Assembly: GCF_030687835.1 (NCBI RefSeq)
Contig: NZ_CP117449.1
Location: forward strand, 5,270,001 to 5,334,000
Direction: 5' to 3'
Origin: Pseudomonas hefeiensis
Lineage (GTDB): Bacteria > Pseudomonadota > Gammaproteobacteria > Pseudomonadales > Pseudomonadaceae
Length of the DNA stretch: 64,000 nt
Both the position numbers and the translations under genes were made by a program. The notes below the pieces were generated by a model, which saw only the letters and a program-made list of their open reading frames with translations, was not told the origin of the DNA and ran no database searches. Below are positions 55,192 through 64,000 of the stretch, in pieces (position 1 is the stretch's first letter; the number at the start of each line of letters is the position of its first letter).

Positions 55192-56700
55192 ATGGCGCAT
55201 AACGAAGCAGTCGATGTAGTTCTGGTAGGGGCCGGCATCATGAGTGCCACCCTGGCCGTGCTGCTCAAGGAACTCGACCCCGCGATCTCGCTGGAAGTCG
55301 TCGAGTTGATGGATTCCGGTGCCGCGGAGAGTTCCAACCCGTGGAACAACGCCGGCACCGGCCACGCCGGGCTGTGTGAGCTGAACTACACGCCCCAGGC
55401 AGCCGATGGCAGTGTCGACATCAAGAAAGCCGTGCACATCAACACCCAGTTCGAGGTGTCGAAGCAGTTCTGGACGTACCTGACCAAAAAAGGCACGTTC
55501 GGCTCATCCAAATCCTTCATTGCCCCCGTCCCGCACCTGAGCTTCGTGCAGGGTGAAAAAGGCGTGTCGTTCCTGAAAAAGCGCTTTGAACTGATGCATC
55601 AGCATCATGCCTTCGCTGACATGGAATACACCGAGGACAAGGCCCTGATGGCCGAGTGGATGCCGCTGATGATGCCGGGCCGGCCAACTGACGAAGTCAT
55701 CGCCGCCACCCGTGTAATGAATGGCACCGACGTCAACTTCGGCGCCCTGACCAATCAGTTGCTCAAGCACCTGACCAGCGCCCCGGACACCCAGGTCAAG
55801 TATTGCAAGCGCGTCACCGACCTCAAGCGCAATGGTGCTGGCTGGACCGTCAGCATCAAGGACGTCAATTCCGGCAGCAGCCGCGAAGTCGATGCCAAAT
55901 TCGTCTTCCTGGGCGCCGGTGGTGCTGCATTGCCGCTGCTGCAAGCCTCGGGCATCGAAGAAAGCAAAGGCTTCGGTGGCTTCCCGGTCAGCGGCCAGTG
56001 GCTGCGTTGCGACAACCCGGAAGTGGTCAAGCACCACCAGGCCAAGGTCTACAGCCAGGCCGCCGTGGGCTCGCCACCGATGTCCGTGCCGCACCTGGAC
56101 ACCCGCGTGGTCGATGGCAAGAAATCCCTGCTGTTCGGACCATACGCCGGCTTCACCACCAAGTTCCTCAAGCACGGCTCGATCATGGACCTGCCGCTGT
56201 CGGTACGCGCCGGCAACATCGGCCCGATGCTGGCCGTGGCTCGGGACAACATGGACCTGACCAAGTACCTGATCAGCGAAGTGATGCAGTCCATGGACCA
56301 GCGCCTGGAATCCCTGCGCCGCTTCTACCCCGAGGCGAAAGCCGAGGACTGGCGCCTGGAAGTGGCCGGCCAACGGGTTCAGATCATCAAGAAAGACCCG
56401 AAGAAAGGCGGCGTCCTGCAGTTTGGCACCGAACTGGTGGCGGCCAAGGACGGCACCCTCGCCGCCTTGCTCGGCGCATCGCCCGGTGCTTCGGTGACCG
56501 TCTCGATCATGCTGGACCTGATCGAGCGCTGCTTCCCGGACAAAACCAAGGGAGAGTGGGCGAGCAAACTCGCGGAGATCTTCCCGGCGCGGGAAAAAGT
56601 GCTGGAAACCGACGCGGCGCTGTATCGCAAGGTCAATGCGCAAAACAACGTCGCCCTGGAACTGGTTGAAGAAAGCAGCGAGACACCCAGCTTCGCTTGA
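55192..56700 (+). CDS. mqo: Malate:quinone oxidoreductase
   Basis: A 502-residue FAD enzyme at the inner face of the membrane that oxidises malate to oxaloacetate and reduces quinone, replacing NAD malate dehydrogenase in the TCA cycle. The FAD motif is [20 protein letters not shown]; next come the MQO signature [23 protein letters not shown] and the C-terminal [24 protein letters not shown]. Length is as expected. It ends at a strong terminator. The C4-dicarboxylate importers in this window would supply its pathway. Confidence 0.97.
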   Translation: MAHNEAVDVVLVGAGIMSATLAVLLKELDPAISLEVVELMDSGAAESSNPWNNAGTGHAGLCELNYTPQAADGSVDIKKAVHINTQFEVSKQFWTYLTKKGTFGSSKSFIAPVPHLSFVQGEKGVSFLKKRFELMHQHHAFADMEYTEDKALMAEWMPLMMPGRPTDEVIAATRVMNGTDVNFGALTNQLLKHLTSAPDTQVKYCKRVTDLKRNGAGWTVSIKDVNSGSSREVDAKFVFLGAGGAALPLLQASGIEESKGFGGFPVSGQWLRCDNPEVVKHHQAKVYSQAAVGSPPMSVPHLDTRVVDGKKSLLFGPYAGFTTKFLKHGSIMDLPLSVRAGNIGPMLAVARDNMDLTKYLISEVMQSMDQRLESLRRFYPEAKAEDWRLEVAGQRVQIIKKDPKKGGVLQFGTELVAAKDGTLAALLGASPGASVTVSIMLDLIERCFPDKTKGEWASKLAEIFPAREKVLETDAALYRKVNAQNNVALELVEESSETPSFA

Positions 56701-56711
56701 TCCAACCGCAT

Positions 56712-56749
56712 AAAAAACGCCCCGTTCTTTCTGAGAGCGGGGCGTTTTT
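56712..56749. terminator. Bidirectional terminator after mqo
   Basis: A6, CGCCCCG, loop, CGGGGCG, T5. It serves mqo and the convergent PA4642-like gene. Confidence 0.92.
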
Positions 56750-56760
56750 GTTTAAAAGGT

Positions 56761-57048
56761 TTAACCGCGAGCCTTGTTGATCAACTCGACGTACTCCTCG
56801 GCATGGCGCTGATCCTGGATCAGCGCGACGAAATCGTTGCCGTGCTCATCCTTGCCATTGAGGTCGTAACCGGCCTCGACGAAAAACGCCAGGAACCGCT
56901 CGAAGTCGTCGACCCGCAAGCCACGGTAGGCCTTGATCAGTTTGTGCAGCGACGGCGAAGTGGCATCGACCGGATCGAAATTGAGGAACAGCTTGATCTG
57001 CTCATCGCCAATCTCGTCACCAATCACTTGTTTCTTGTCTTTACGCAT
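56761..57048 (-). CDS. PA4642 family protein
   Basis: A 95-residue acidic protein: MRKDKKQVIGDEIGDEQIKLFLNFDPVDATSPSLHKLIKAYRGL, then DDFERFLAFFVEAGYDLNGKDEHGNDFVALI. It matches the PA4642 family and lies next to mqo, as in P. aeruginosa. The helical repeats look somewhat ankyrin-like. ATG 57048 is the conserved start; upstream codons are not. Function is unknown. Confidence 0.88.
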   Translation of the reverse strand: MRKDKKQVIGDEIGDEQIKLFLNFDPVDATSPSLHKLIKAYRGLRVDDFERFLAFFVEAGYDLNGKDEHGNDFVALIQDQRHAEEYVELINKARG

Positions 57049-57110
57049 TGCCGGGCTCCAGCTCGCACAGTTCACGGGGCGGGCAGTTTACCCCCGGCAG
57101 GCCTCGGGGC

Positions 57111-57596
57111 TCAACGCGGGCGTACAGCGCCAGTGTGCAGATCGGCCCAGATATGGCCGTTGGCGTAGCTGAGGAACTGCACGTACACCGTGTCGCTGCG
57201 CAGCAGATCGATCACCACCTGATACTGGGCCTGTGGATAAGACAGGGTCAGGGTCCTGCTCGCTTCGTCGAAGGCAGGTTTCTTCAGGCTTTTGCTTTCG
57301 CCGTCGAAGTTCAGGATCACCTGGTTGAGGGTGGCGCCTTTATTCAAGGGCTTGCCTTTCAGGCGTACCAGCAATGGCGATGTGACCGGTATCGGCTGCT
57401 GGTTGGACTGACGCTGATTGCCCAGCACCACCGAATACTCAGTGACTTGGAGTAATTGCTGGTGTTCGGGTTGTTCCTGACGCACCGCCAGATCATCGGG
57501 AGGCAGAAATTGACTGTGCATCGGCGCGCCCACGGCCGCCCACGACAGGCTGGACATCAGCAACAGAGCGGCGCAGCGGCGGGTCAGGACACTCAT
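57111..57596 (-). CDS. Hypothetical exported protein
   Basis: A 161-residue protein with the signal peptide SVLTRRCAALLLMSSLSWAAVGA, so it is periplasmic. The mature domain is strand-rich (LLQVTEYSVVLGNQRQSNQQPIPVTSPLLVRLKGKPL, SRTLTLSYPQAQYQVVIDLL). I recall a similar gene beside PA4642 in P. aeruginosa but no function. ATG 57596 is the first Met before the signal peptide. Confidence 0.68.
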   Translation of the reverse strand: MSVLTRRCAALLLMSSLSWAAVGAPMHSQFLPPDDLAVRQEQPEHQQLLQVTEYSVVLGNQRQSNQQPIPVTSPLLVRLKGKPLNKGATLNQVILNFDGESKSLKKPAFDEASRTLTLSYPQAQYQVVIDLLRSDTVYVQFLSYANGHIWADLHTGAVRPR

Positions 57597-57732
57597 GACA
57601 GGCTCCAGGGTCTTGGCCGGGCACTCTAGCATGAGCCCAGGTGGTAAAAATAACGATCCAGGTCAATACATCCGCGCGACGAGCACGGCATACTCAAGGA
57701 GCCATCAGCCCTCGCATCACATGATGCCCCTT

Positions 57733-57860
57733 GTGGCGAGGGGATTTATCCCCGCTGGGCTGCGAAGCAGACCTAAACCGGATACTCGGTGATTCAGACA
57801 GATCACCCCACCCGACGGGAGCTGCTATGCAGCCCAACGGGGATAAATCCCCTCGCCACT
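57733..57860. repeat. REP doublet (GTGGCGAGGGG type)
   Basis: GTGGCGAGGGGATTTATCCCCGCTGGG and its inverse around ~70 bp, 56 bp upstream of the SulP gene. Confidence 0.9.
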
Positions 57861-57915
57861 GGTTAGGTGTTTGCCGGGAATTCGGTATTTGCCCCGCTCA
57901 TTTCGTGGAGTGCCC

Positions 57916-59655
57916 ATGTCTTTCTCCGCCCCACCCTTATTCGCCGCTTGGCGCCAAACCTGGCGCGCCGGTTACACCCTTGAGCGCCTGCGTGGCGATC
58001 TTGTGGCCGGCCTGACCGTTGGCATTATTGCCATCCCCTTGGCCATGGCCCTGGCAATCGCCGTCGGCGTCCCACCGCAACACGGCTTGTACACGGTGCT
58101 GGTGGCCGCCCCCCTGATTGCCCTCACCGGCGGCTCGCGTTTCAACGTGAGCGGGCCGACAGCGGCGTTTGTGGTGATCCTGCTGCCCATCACCCAGCAA
58201 TACGGCCTGGGCGGCCTGCTGCTGTGCACGATGCTGGCGGGCATGATTCTGATCGCGCTCGGCCTGATGCGAGCCGGACGGCTGATCCAGTACATTCCTT
58301 ATCCGGTCATTCTCGGCTTTACCGCGGGAATCGGCGTGGTCATTGCCACTTTGCAGCTCAAAGACTTGCTGGGCCTGAGCACTGTCGGCAACGCCGAGCA
58401 TTACATCGAGCAACTGGGCGCCTTGATCACGGCGCTGCCCAGCGCCCGGCTCGGCGACGGCCTTATCGGCGTCATCTGCCTGGCGGTATTGATTGTCTGG
58501 CCACGCTGGGTGCCCCGTATTCCAGGACATCTGGTAGCCCTGTTGGTGGGTGCCCTGTTGGGGCTGGCGCTGGAAAGCGGCGGATGGCAGATCGCGACAC
58601 TGGGCGAACGTTTCAGCTACGTGGTCGACGGCATCAGTTACCCCGGCATCCCGCCATTTTTGCCGAGTTTCGACTGGCCTTGGAATCTGGCGGACGGTCA
58701 GGGCCAGCCCTTGGGACTGTCCTACGAGCTGATCCGCCAATTGCTGGCGCCTGCCTTCGCCATCGCCATGCTCGGTGCCATTGAGTCGCTGTTGTGCGCG
58801 GTGGTGGCCGACGGCATGACCGGCAGCAAACACGATCCCAACGCCGAACTGATCGGCCAAGGGCTGGGCAATCTGGTTGCGCCACTGTTCGGCGGCATTA
58901 CTGCCACGGCGGCGATTGCCCGCAGCGCCACCAATGTGCGCAGCGGTGCGTCGTCACCACTGGCGGCGATCATTCACAGCCTCGTGGTGCTGGTGGCGAT
59001 TGTGCTGTTGGCGCCGTTGTTCAGCTATCTGCCCATGGCGGCGCTGGCGGCGTTGCTGGTGATGGTGGCCTGGAACATGAGCGAAGCCGGACACGTGCTG
59101 CACACTTTGCGTATCGCCCCACGCAGTGACGTGCTGGTGCTACTGACCTGCCTGAGCCTGACTGTCCTGTTCGACATGGTCCTGGCCGTCGCCGTCGGCC
59201 TGCTGATGGCCGCCGGGCTGTTCATCAAACGCATGAGCGAGCTGACGGACACCGCCGAACTGCCGCGCCATTTCCATCAGGCCCTGCTGGAGATGCCCGA
59301 GCACGTTCGCTGCTACGCAATCCGCGGACCGCTGTTCTTCGGCGCGGCAGAAAAGGCCCTGGATGTGCTGCGCAAATTCGATCCGGGCGTTCGAGTGGTG
59401 GTGGTGGAAATGAGCGCCGTGCCGATGCTGGACATGACTGCGCTGGCGGCTTTTGAAAGTATCCTCAAGGACTACCGCAAGCAGGGCATCGGCCTGATTC
59501 TGGTGGCGACCGCGCCACGGGTACGCCTGAAGTTGCGCCGCGCCGGCATCCATCGCGAGCAGCGCCAACTGGCGTATGTGCAAACCCTGGAGCAGGCACG
59601 GGTCAAAAGCGCGCAGTGGCTGGCCGGTAGCACGGCTCACTCGAAGCTGGCCTGA
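57916..59655 (+). CDS. SulP family anion transporter with STAS domain (DauA-like)
   Basis: A 579-residue inner-membrane transporter. The transport core starts DLVAGLTVGIIAIPLAMALAIAVGVPPQHGLYT, with GGSRFNVSGPTAAFVVIL and PYPVILGFTAGIGVVIATLQL; NVRSGASSPLAAIIHSL lies late in the core. The C-terminal STAS domain has VVVVEMSAVPMLDMTALAAFESI. The family carries sulfate, bicarbonate or C4-dicarboxylates; similarity in length and STAS to E. coli DauA makes a succinate-type acid possible. ATG 57916 follows GGAG. Confidence 0.92.
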   Translation: MSFSAPPLFAAWRQTWRAGYTLERLRGDLVAGLTVGIIAIPLAMALAIAVGVPPQHGLYTVLVAAPLIALTGGSRFNVSGPTAAFVVILLPITQQYGLGGLLLCTMLAGMILIALGLMRAGRLIQYIPYPVILGFTAGIGVVIATLQLKDLLGLSTVGNAEHYIEQLGALITALPSARLGDGLIGVICLAVLIVWPRWVPRIPGHLVALLVGALLGLALESGGWQIATLGERFSYVVDGISYPGIPPFLPSFDWPWNLADGQGQPLGLSYELIRQLLAPAFAIAMLGAIESLLCAVVADGMTGSKHDPNAELIGQGLGNLVAPLFGGITATAAIARSATNVRSGASSPLAAIIHSLVVLVAIVLLAPLFSYLPMAALAALLVMVAWNMSEAGHVLHTLRIAPRSDVLVLLTCLSLTVLFDMVLAVAVGLLMAAGLFIKRMSELTDTAELPRHFHQALLEMPEHVRCYAIRGPLFFGAAEKALDVLRKFDPGVRVVVVEMSAVPMLDMTALAAFESILKDYRKQGIGLILVATAPRVRLKLRRAGIHREQRQLAYVQTLEQARVKSAQWLAGSTAHSKLA

Positions 59656-59690
59656 TCTGTGACGAGGGTGTAGCTGTGCAGCGGATTCAT

Positions 59691-59822
59691 GTGGCGAGGG
59701 GATTTATCCCCGTTGGGCTGCGAAGCAGCCCTGAAATCAGGCGACTCAGTGTGTCAGGCTGATCGGGGTCGATCGGTTTAGGGTCGCTTCGCAACCCAAC
59801 GGGGATAAATCCCCTCGCCGCA
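59691..59822. repeat. REP doublet (GTGGCGAGGGG type)
   Basis: Inverted GTGGCGAGGGGATTTATCCCCGTTGGG pair around ~80 bp between convergent genes. Confidence 0.9.
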
Positions 59823-59850
59823 GAAGCTTCACTGCCAGCCTGACGCAACG

Positions 59851-60324
59851 TCAGTCGAACTGAGCGCGCATCCAGGCCTGGTACTGCGCCACCCCCGCCT
59901 CGCCTTCGCGGGGCGCCCAGAGGGCCAGTTCACCGTCGCCTACCGGGCGGTAAGGCCCGGCCTTGCACTCGAACATCATGCTGTCGGCTTCCAGCACCAC
60001 TAAACCGTGGTACACGCCGGCCGGCAGGTCGACACCCAGGCAATCGCCACCGGCCTGCAGGATGCGCTTGTCCACCACCGTCCCGGCTTCATCAAAGATC
60101 AACACACCGAGCCGGCCCTTGAGTACCAGCAAGGTTTCAGCCTTGTCGGCGCTCAAGTGGCGATGCGGCGCAATGTAAGTGGACGGTTGCAAGCCCACCG
60201 CCATGCGATGGCAAGGCTCGTCCATCTGATGAAAATTATGGTGCTGGCGCCCGCGAGGACTGGCCGCGGCTTTCTCGGCCAATTCAGCGAACAGCACTTG
60301 ATCCAGAAAGCCCGGCCGAGTCAT
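59851..60324 (-). CDS. WbuC family cupin metalloprotein
   Basis: A 157-residue cupin. The WbuC marks are GRQHHNFHQMDEPCHRMAVGLQPSTYIAPHRHLSADKAETLLVLKGRLGVLIFDEAG, which includes the metal-site His pair of IAPHRH and the Glu of KAETL, and the late VYHGLVVLE. WbuC in other bacteria lies in polysaccharide gene clusters and its reaction is unknown. Here it starts 3 bp after hpt, so it is expressed with purine salvage. Confidence 0.9.
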   Translation of the reverse strand: MTRPGFLDQVLFAELAEKAAASPRGRQHHNFHQMDEPCHRMAVGLQPSTYIAPHRHLSADKAETLLVLKGRLGVLIFDEAGTVVDKRILQAGGDCLGVDLPAGVYHGLVVLEADSMMFECKAGPYRPVGDGELALWAPREGEAGVAQYQAWMRAQFD

Positions 60325-60327
60325 CGA

Positions 60328-60885
60328 TTACATTCCCTTGACGGCAAAAATACCATTGGCGTTGCGCCAGTAACCTTTGTAGTCCATGCCATAGCCGAAG
60401 ATGTAGCGGTCAATGCACGGCAGGCCAACGAAATCGGCTTTCAGGTCTGGACGAGCCTTGCGGTCGTGGTCCTTGTCGATCAGCACGGCGGTGTGCACGG
60501 CGCGGGCACCGGCATGTTTGCAGAAGTCGATGATGGCGCCCAGGGTGTGACCTTCGTCGAGGATGTCGTCGATGATCAGCACGTCGCGGTCGATGAACGA
60601 AACTTCCGGCTTGGCTTTCCAGAACAGGTCACCGCCACTGGTTTCGTTGCGGTAACGGGTGGCATGCAGGTAGGACGCTTCCAGCGGGAAGTTCAGGTAG
60701 GTCAGCAGCTTGCCGGAGAAAATCAGCCCACCGTTCATGACGCAGAACACCACCGGGTTGGAATCGGCCAATTGATCGTTGATTTGCGCACCGACACGGG
60801 CGATGGCCGCTTCGACTTCAGCTTCGGTGTACAGGCAGTCAGCCTCTCGCATGATTTGACGGATATGCTCGAGATCAGCGGACAT
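60328..60885 (-). CDS. hpt: Hypoxanthine-guanine phosphoribosyltransferase
   Basis: A 185-residue purine salvage enzyme making IMP or GMP from base and PRPP. The PRPP loop is VLIIDDILDEGHTLGAIIDFC; the flexible loop has RYRNETSGGDLFWKAKP; the base-site segment is KADFVGLPCIDRYIFGYGMDYKGYWRN. GGAGAG precedes ATG 60885. Divergent from upp, so purine and pyrimidine salvage genes share a 176-bp control region. Confidence 0.94.
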   Translation of the reverse strand: MSADLEHIRQIMREADCLYTEAEVEAAIARVGAQINDQLADSNPVVFCVMNGGLIFSGKLLTYLNFPLEASYLHATRYRNETSGGDLFWKAKPEVSFIDRDVLIIDDILDEGHTLGAIIDFCKHAGARAVHTAVLIDKDHDRKARPDLKADFVGLPCIDRYIFGYGMDYKGYWRNANGIFAVKGM

Positions 60886-61061
60886 GGCGCTCTCCAGGGG
60901 AGGTTGAGGGGAGGGACGGTTTCGGAAAAGCGGGCAAAGGTACGCATCCCGCCCGGCCAGATCAAGCGTTTGTGGACTAACGTTCTGTATTGTCTATAGG
61001 ACAACACCCTCGGATAGATTAATCTAGGCCGGTTTTTTTGCCCGCCGCCGGAGCTTTCCCC

Positions 61062-61700
61062 ATGCCCATCCTCGAGATCCGCCACCCGCTGATCAGACAT
61101 AAACTCGGCCTGATGCGCCGCGCCGACATTAGCACGAAGAACTTCCGCGAACTTGCCCAGGAAGTCGGTGCACTGCTCACCTACGAAGCCACCAAGGACC
61201 TGCCGCTGGAGTCCTATGAAATCGACGGCTGGGCTGGCACGGTCCAGGTGGAAAAAATCGCCGGCAAGAAGATCACCGTAGTGCCGATCCTGCGTGCCGG
61301 TATCGGCATGCTCGAAGGCGTGCTGAGCCTGATCCCGGGCGCCAAGGTCAGCGCCGTGGGCGTGGCCCGCAACGAACAGACCCTGCAGGCTCACACCTAC
61401 CTGGAAAAACTGGTGCCGGAAATCGACGAGCGCCTGGCAATGATCATCGATCCGATGCTCGCCACCGGCAGTTCCATGGTCGCCACCATCGACCTGCTGA
61501 AAAAAGCCGGTTGCCGGGACATCCGCGCCATGGTGCTGGTCGCCGCCCCCGAAGGTATCAAGGCAGTGCAGGACGCGCACCCCGACGTCACCATCTACAC
61601 CGCTTCCATCGACCAGAAACTCAACGAACATGGCTACATCATCCCGGGCCTGGGCGATGCCGGCGACAAGATCTTCGGCACCAAGCAGAAGGACGCTTGA
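61062..61700 (+). CDS. upp: Uracil phosphoribosyltransferase
   Basis: A 212-residue enzyme converting uracil and PRPP to UMP. It has [30 protein letters not shown] at the start, the PRPP motif [25 protein letters not shown], and the uracil-site [17 protein letters not shown] at the end. Length equals that of other Upp. ATG 61062 is fixed by the conserved [10 protein letters not shown]. It is followed 2 bp later by the uracil permease gene. Confidence 0.97.
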   Translation: MPILEIRHPLIRHKLGLMRRADISTKNFRELAQEVGALLTYEATKDLPLESYEIDGWAGTVQVEKIAGKKITVVPILRAGIGMLEGVLSLIPGAKVSAVGVARNEQTLQAHTYLEKLVPEIDERLAMIIDPMLATGSSMVATIDLLKKAGCRDIRAMVLVAAPEGIKAVQDAHPDVTIYTASIDQKLNEHGYIIPGLGDAGDKIFGTKQKDA

Positions 61701-61702
61701 GC

Positions 61703-62977
61703 ATGCAGGATGAGTTCAACGATCCGCTCTGGCGCCAGGTATTATCCGGCGCGCAGATGCTGTTCGTCGCCTTCGGCGCGCTGGTACTGATGCCATTGAT
61801 CACCGGGCTGGACCCGAACGTAGCGCTGTTCACCGCAGGCCTGGGAACAATCCTGTTCCAGATCATCACCGGGGGTCAGGTGCCGGTGTTCCTGGCATCG
61901 AGCTTTGCCTTCATCACCCCGATCATTCTCGCCAAGGGCCAGTTCGGCCTGGCGGCGACCATGGGCGGGGTGATGGCGGCCGGTTTCGTCTACACCTTTC
62001 TGGGCCTGGCGGTGAAGGTCAAGGGCACCGGATTTATTGACCGTTTGCTGCCGCCGGTGGTGATTGGGCCGGTGATCATTTCCATCGGCCTGGCCATGGC
62101 ACCGATTGCCGCCAACATGGCCATGGGCAAGGCCGGCGACGGCACTGAACTGATTGCCTACCAGACGGCGATGCTGATCTCGATGCCAGCGCTGCTCACT
62201 ACCCTGATCGTCGCGGTGTTCGGCAAAGGCATTTTCCGCCTGGTGCCGATCATCTCCGGCGTGCTGGTGGGCTTTGCCATGGCGTTTTATTTTGGTGTGG
62301 TGGACACCGCCAAAATCGCCGCCGCACCGTGGTTCGCCTTGCCGAACTTCACCGCGCCGGAGTTCAACTGGCAGGCGATCCTGTTCATCGTGCCGGTGGC
62401 CCTGGCGCCGGCCATCGAGCACATCGGCGGGGTCATCGCCGTGGGTAGCGTGACCGGTCGCGACTACCTGAAAAAACCCGGCCTGCACCGCACCCTGCTC
62501 GGCGATGGCATCGCCACCACCGCAGCCGGCCTGTTCGGCGGCCCGCCCAACACCACCTACGCCGAGGTCACTGGCGCGGTGATGCTGACCAAGAACTACA
62601 ATCCGAAAATCATGACCTGGGCGGCGATCTTCGCCATCAGCCTGGCGTTCATCGGCAAGTTCGGCGCGCTCCTGCAAAGCATCCCAGTGCCCGTAATGGG
62701 CGGGATCCTGTGCCTGTTGTTCGGCTCGATCGCGGCGGTGGGCATGAACACGCTGATCCGCCACCAGATCGACCTTGGCGAAGCGCGCAACCTGGTGATC
62801 GTTTCGGTGACGCTGGTGTTTGGTATCGGCGGTGTGCTGGTAGGCACCGGCACTGGCCCGGACGACTTCGGCCTCAAAGGCATCGCGCTGTGCGCGGTGG
62901 TGGCAATCGCCCTGAACCTGATCCTGCCGGGCAATGACAGCTGGAAGCACAAGAAGGCGGAGGAGCCGCTCCAGTAA
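61703..62977 (+). CDS. uraA: Uracil permease (NCS2 family)
   Basis: A 424-residue proton symporter for uracil with 14 helical segments. The NCS2 family marks are GAQMLFVAFGALVLMPLITGLDPNVALFTAGLGT, the short-helix VPVFLASSFAFI, APAIEHIGGVIAVGSVTGRDYLKKPGLHRTLLGDGIATTAAGLFGGPPNTTYAEVTGA, and PVPVMGGILCLLFGSIAAVGM. AAGGA in the upp 3' end serves its ATG 61703; upp and uraA form one salvage operon. Confidence 0.95.
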   Translation: MQDEFNDPLWRQVLSGAQMLFVAFGALVLMPLITGLDPNVALFTAGLGTILFQIITGGQVPVFLASSFAFITPIILAKGQFGLAATMGGVMAAGFVYTFLGLAVKVKGTGFIDRLLPPVVIGPVIISIGLAMAPIAANMAMGKAGDGTELIAYQTAMLISMPALLTTLIVAVFGKGIFRLVPIISGVLVGFAMAFYFGVVDTAKIAAAPWFALPNFTAPEFNWQAILFIVPVALAPAIEHIGGVIAVGSVTGRDYLKKPGLHRTLLGDGIATTAAGLFGGPPNTTYAEVTGAVMLTKNYNPKIMTWAAIFAISLAFIGKFGALLQSIPVPVMGGILCLLFGSIAAVGMNTLIRHQIDLGEARNLVIVSVTLVFGIGGVLVGTGTGPDDFGLKGIALCAVVAIALNLILPGNDSWKHKKAEEPLQ

Positions 62978-63011
62978 AAACGCATAACTTTCATCGCCTG
63001 CACTGCCGTCA

Positions 63012-63100
63012 TCGCGGGCAAGCCTTGCTCCCACAGATTTTGTCTTGGCCCCTTAAGTATGGACCACTCGAAACCTGTGGGAGCAAGGCTTGCCCGCGAT
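63012..63100. repeat. REP doublet (reverse order)
   Basis: ATCGCGGGCAAGCCTTGCTCCCACAG first, then its inverse after ~45 bp; the palindrome halves point outward compared with the other doublets of this type. Confidence 0.88.
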
Positions 63101-63112
63101 GCTTTTCGAGGT

Positions 63113-64000
63113 TTACAGAGCTATGGGCGCCCGCTCGCACAGGGTGCTCAACGCCTGCGCCCACTGCGCATCATCATTGAGACACGGCACCAGCACTAAC
63201 TCCTCCCCGCCCGCCTCACGAAACTGCTCGCGTCCGCGATCACCGATTTCTTCCAGGGTTTCGATGCAGTCGGCCACGAACGCCGGGCACATCACCAGCA
63301 CTTTTTTCACGCCGCTTTTGGCCAGTTCATCCAGGCGCGCTTCGGTGTAGGGTTCAATCCACTTGGCGCGCCCCAGTCGCGACTGGAACGACACTGACCA
63401 TTGGCCATCCTTGAGCCCCATGCGCTGGGCGAACAGGTCGGCGGTGCGAATGCATTGCGCGCGGTAACACGTAGCCATGACTTCAGGCGGCGCGTTTTTG
63501 CAGCAATCAGCGTCCTTGAAGCAATGAAAACCCGTGGGATCGAGCTTGGTCAGGTGCCGCTCCGGCAAACCATGGAAGCTCAACAGCAAATGGTCGTAGT
63601 CCTGCATCAGATACGGCTTGGCGCTGGCAACCAGGGCGTCGAGGTATTCCGGCTGATCGTAAAACGGCTGGAGAATCGAAAACTGCACATTGAGCTTCTT
63701 CTCGCGCACCACCCGCTTGGCTTCTTCGATCACCGTGGTAACCGTGCTGTCAGCAAATTGCGGATACAGAGGCGCCAACGTGATCTTCTTGTGGCCCTGG
63801 CTTGCCAGGCGCACCAGCGTCGATTCAATGGACGGTTCGCCATAACGCATCGCCAGTTCAACCGGCCCCTGGGTCCATTGCGCAGTCATGGCTTGCTGCA
63901 AGCGACGGCTGAGCACCACCAGCGGCGAGCCGTCCTCCCACCAGATCGACGCATAGGCGTGGGCCGATTGCTCGGGGCGCTTGATCAGGATCAGCGACAC
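63113..64000 (-). CDS. hemH: Ferrochelatase HemH, N-terminal part beyond window
   Basis: Inserts Fe2+ into protoporphyrin IX, the last step of haem synthesis. About 295 residues are visible and the frame is open to the edge; by comparison with other HemH some 45 N-terminal residues lie outside. [37 protein letters not shown] (the conserved catalytic His) and [17 protein letters not shown] with the C-terminal acidic helix are diagnostic. The cysteines in [12 protein letters not shown] and MCPAF may mark an Fe-S-type HemH. The first Met seen at the edge is internal, not the true start. Confidence 0.95.
   Translation of the reverse strand: MSLILIKRPEQSAHAYASIWWEDGSPLVVLSRRLQQAMTAQWTQGPVELAMRYGEPSIESTLVRLASQGHKKITLAPLYPQFADSTVTTVIEEAKRVVREKKLNVQFSILQPFYDQPEYLDALVASAKPYLMQDYDHLLLSFHGLPERHLTKLDPTGFHCFKDADCCKNAPPEVMATCYRAQCIRTADLFAQRMGLKDGQWSVSFQSRLGRAKWIEPYTEARLDELAKSGVKKVLVMCPAFVADCIETLEEIGDRGREQFREAGGEELVLVPCLNDDAQWAQALSTLCERAPIAL

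Overview
The window is a piece of a Pseudomonas chromosome, most like the P. fluorescens lineage. The evidence is the high-GC coding style, the gene families (DUF6124, a 521-residue Aer, PA4642-type protein, MalT-like LuxR next to DUF1329/DUF1302) and the many interspersed palindromes of the two classic Pseudomonas REP types, one built on GTGGCGAGGGGATTTATCCCC and one on TGTGGGAGC..GCTCGCGA. The order mqo, PA4642-like, hpt, upp, uraA, hemH at the right end matches what I recall of P. aeruginosa PA4640 to PA4655. All calls come from reading sequence and remembered family features; no search was run.

Layout. 1-2.0 kb: AT-rich accessory DNA with a defence-type reverse transcriptase that is frameshifted at an A7 run and runs off the left edge, and upstream of it on the same strand a small HExxH zincin-like protein. 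2.0-7.5 kb: small membrane and DUF genes, plus a compact S-type bacteriocin with a colicin E3-type 16S rRNase domain and its immunity protein. 7.9-17.7 kb: a LysR regulator divergent from a catabolic cluster made of an argininosuccinate-lyase paralogue, a polar amino-acid ABC transporter, two PuuE/imidase-like NodB-fold hydrolases, an MmgE/PrpD protein and an MFS transporter. 17.7-26.7 kb: a methyltransferase, the aerotaxis receptor aer between two copies of an 87-bp coding remnant, a YopT-like cysteine protease, a TonB siderophore receptor and small enzymes. 26.7-31.2 kb: a dctPQM TRAP operon followed by a second, diverged dctP. 31.3-45.4 kb: PhoD-like phosphatase, ogt, MalT-like regulator, DUF1329/DUF1302 pair, an acyl-CoA ligase broken by a 4-bp duplication, LysE exporter, 2-hydroxyacid dehydrogenase and rsmC. 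45.4-57.6 kb: an Mn2+ riboswitch in front of a GDT1-family cation exporter, M48 lipoprotein, dCache chemoreceptor, YedK-type protein, acyltransferase, YajG-like lipoprotein and mqo. 57.9-64 kb: SulP transporter, hpt-wbuC, upp-uraA and hemH (cut by the right edge).

How it fits together. The 9.1-17.7 kb cluster reads as one pathway. An ABC importer brings in an amino-acid-like compound, two cyclic amide/imide-type hydrolases and an epimerase/dehydratase-like protein process it, and a fumarate-releasing C-N lyase splits it. IDS epimerase (an MmgE/PrpD protein) and EDDS lyase (an ArgH homologue) are known precedents, so an N-succinyl-type aminocarboxylate is the leading guess. The cluster and the TRAP operon both carry A-rich Hfq/Crc-type motifs near their first start codon, as expected of secondary carbon sources. 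The strongest candidates for something undescribed are this cluster and the zincin/reverse transcriptase pair at the left edge.
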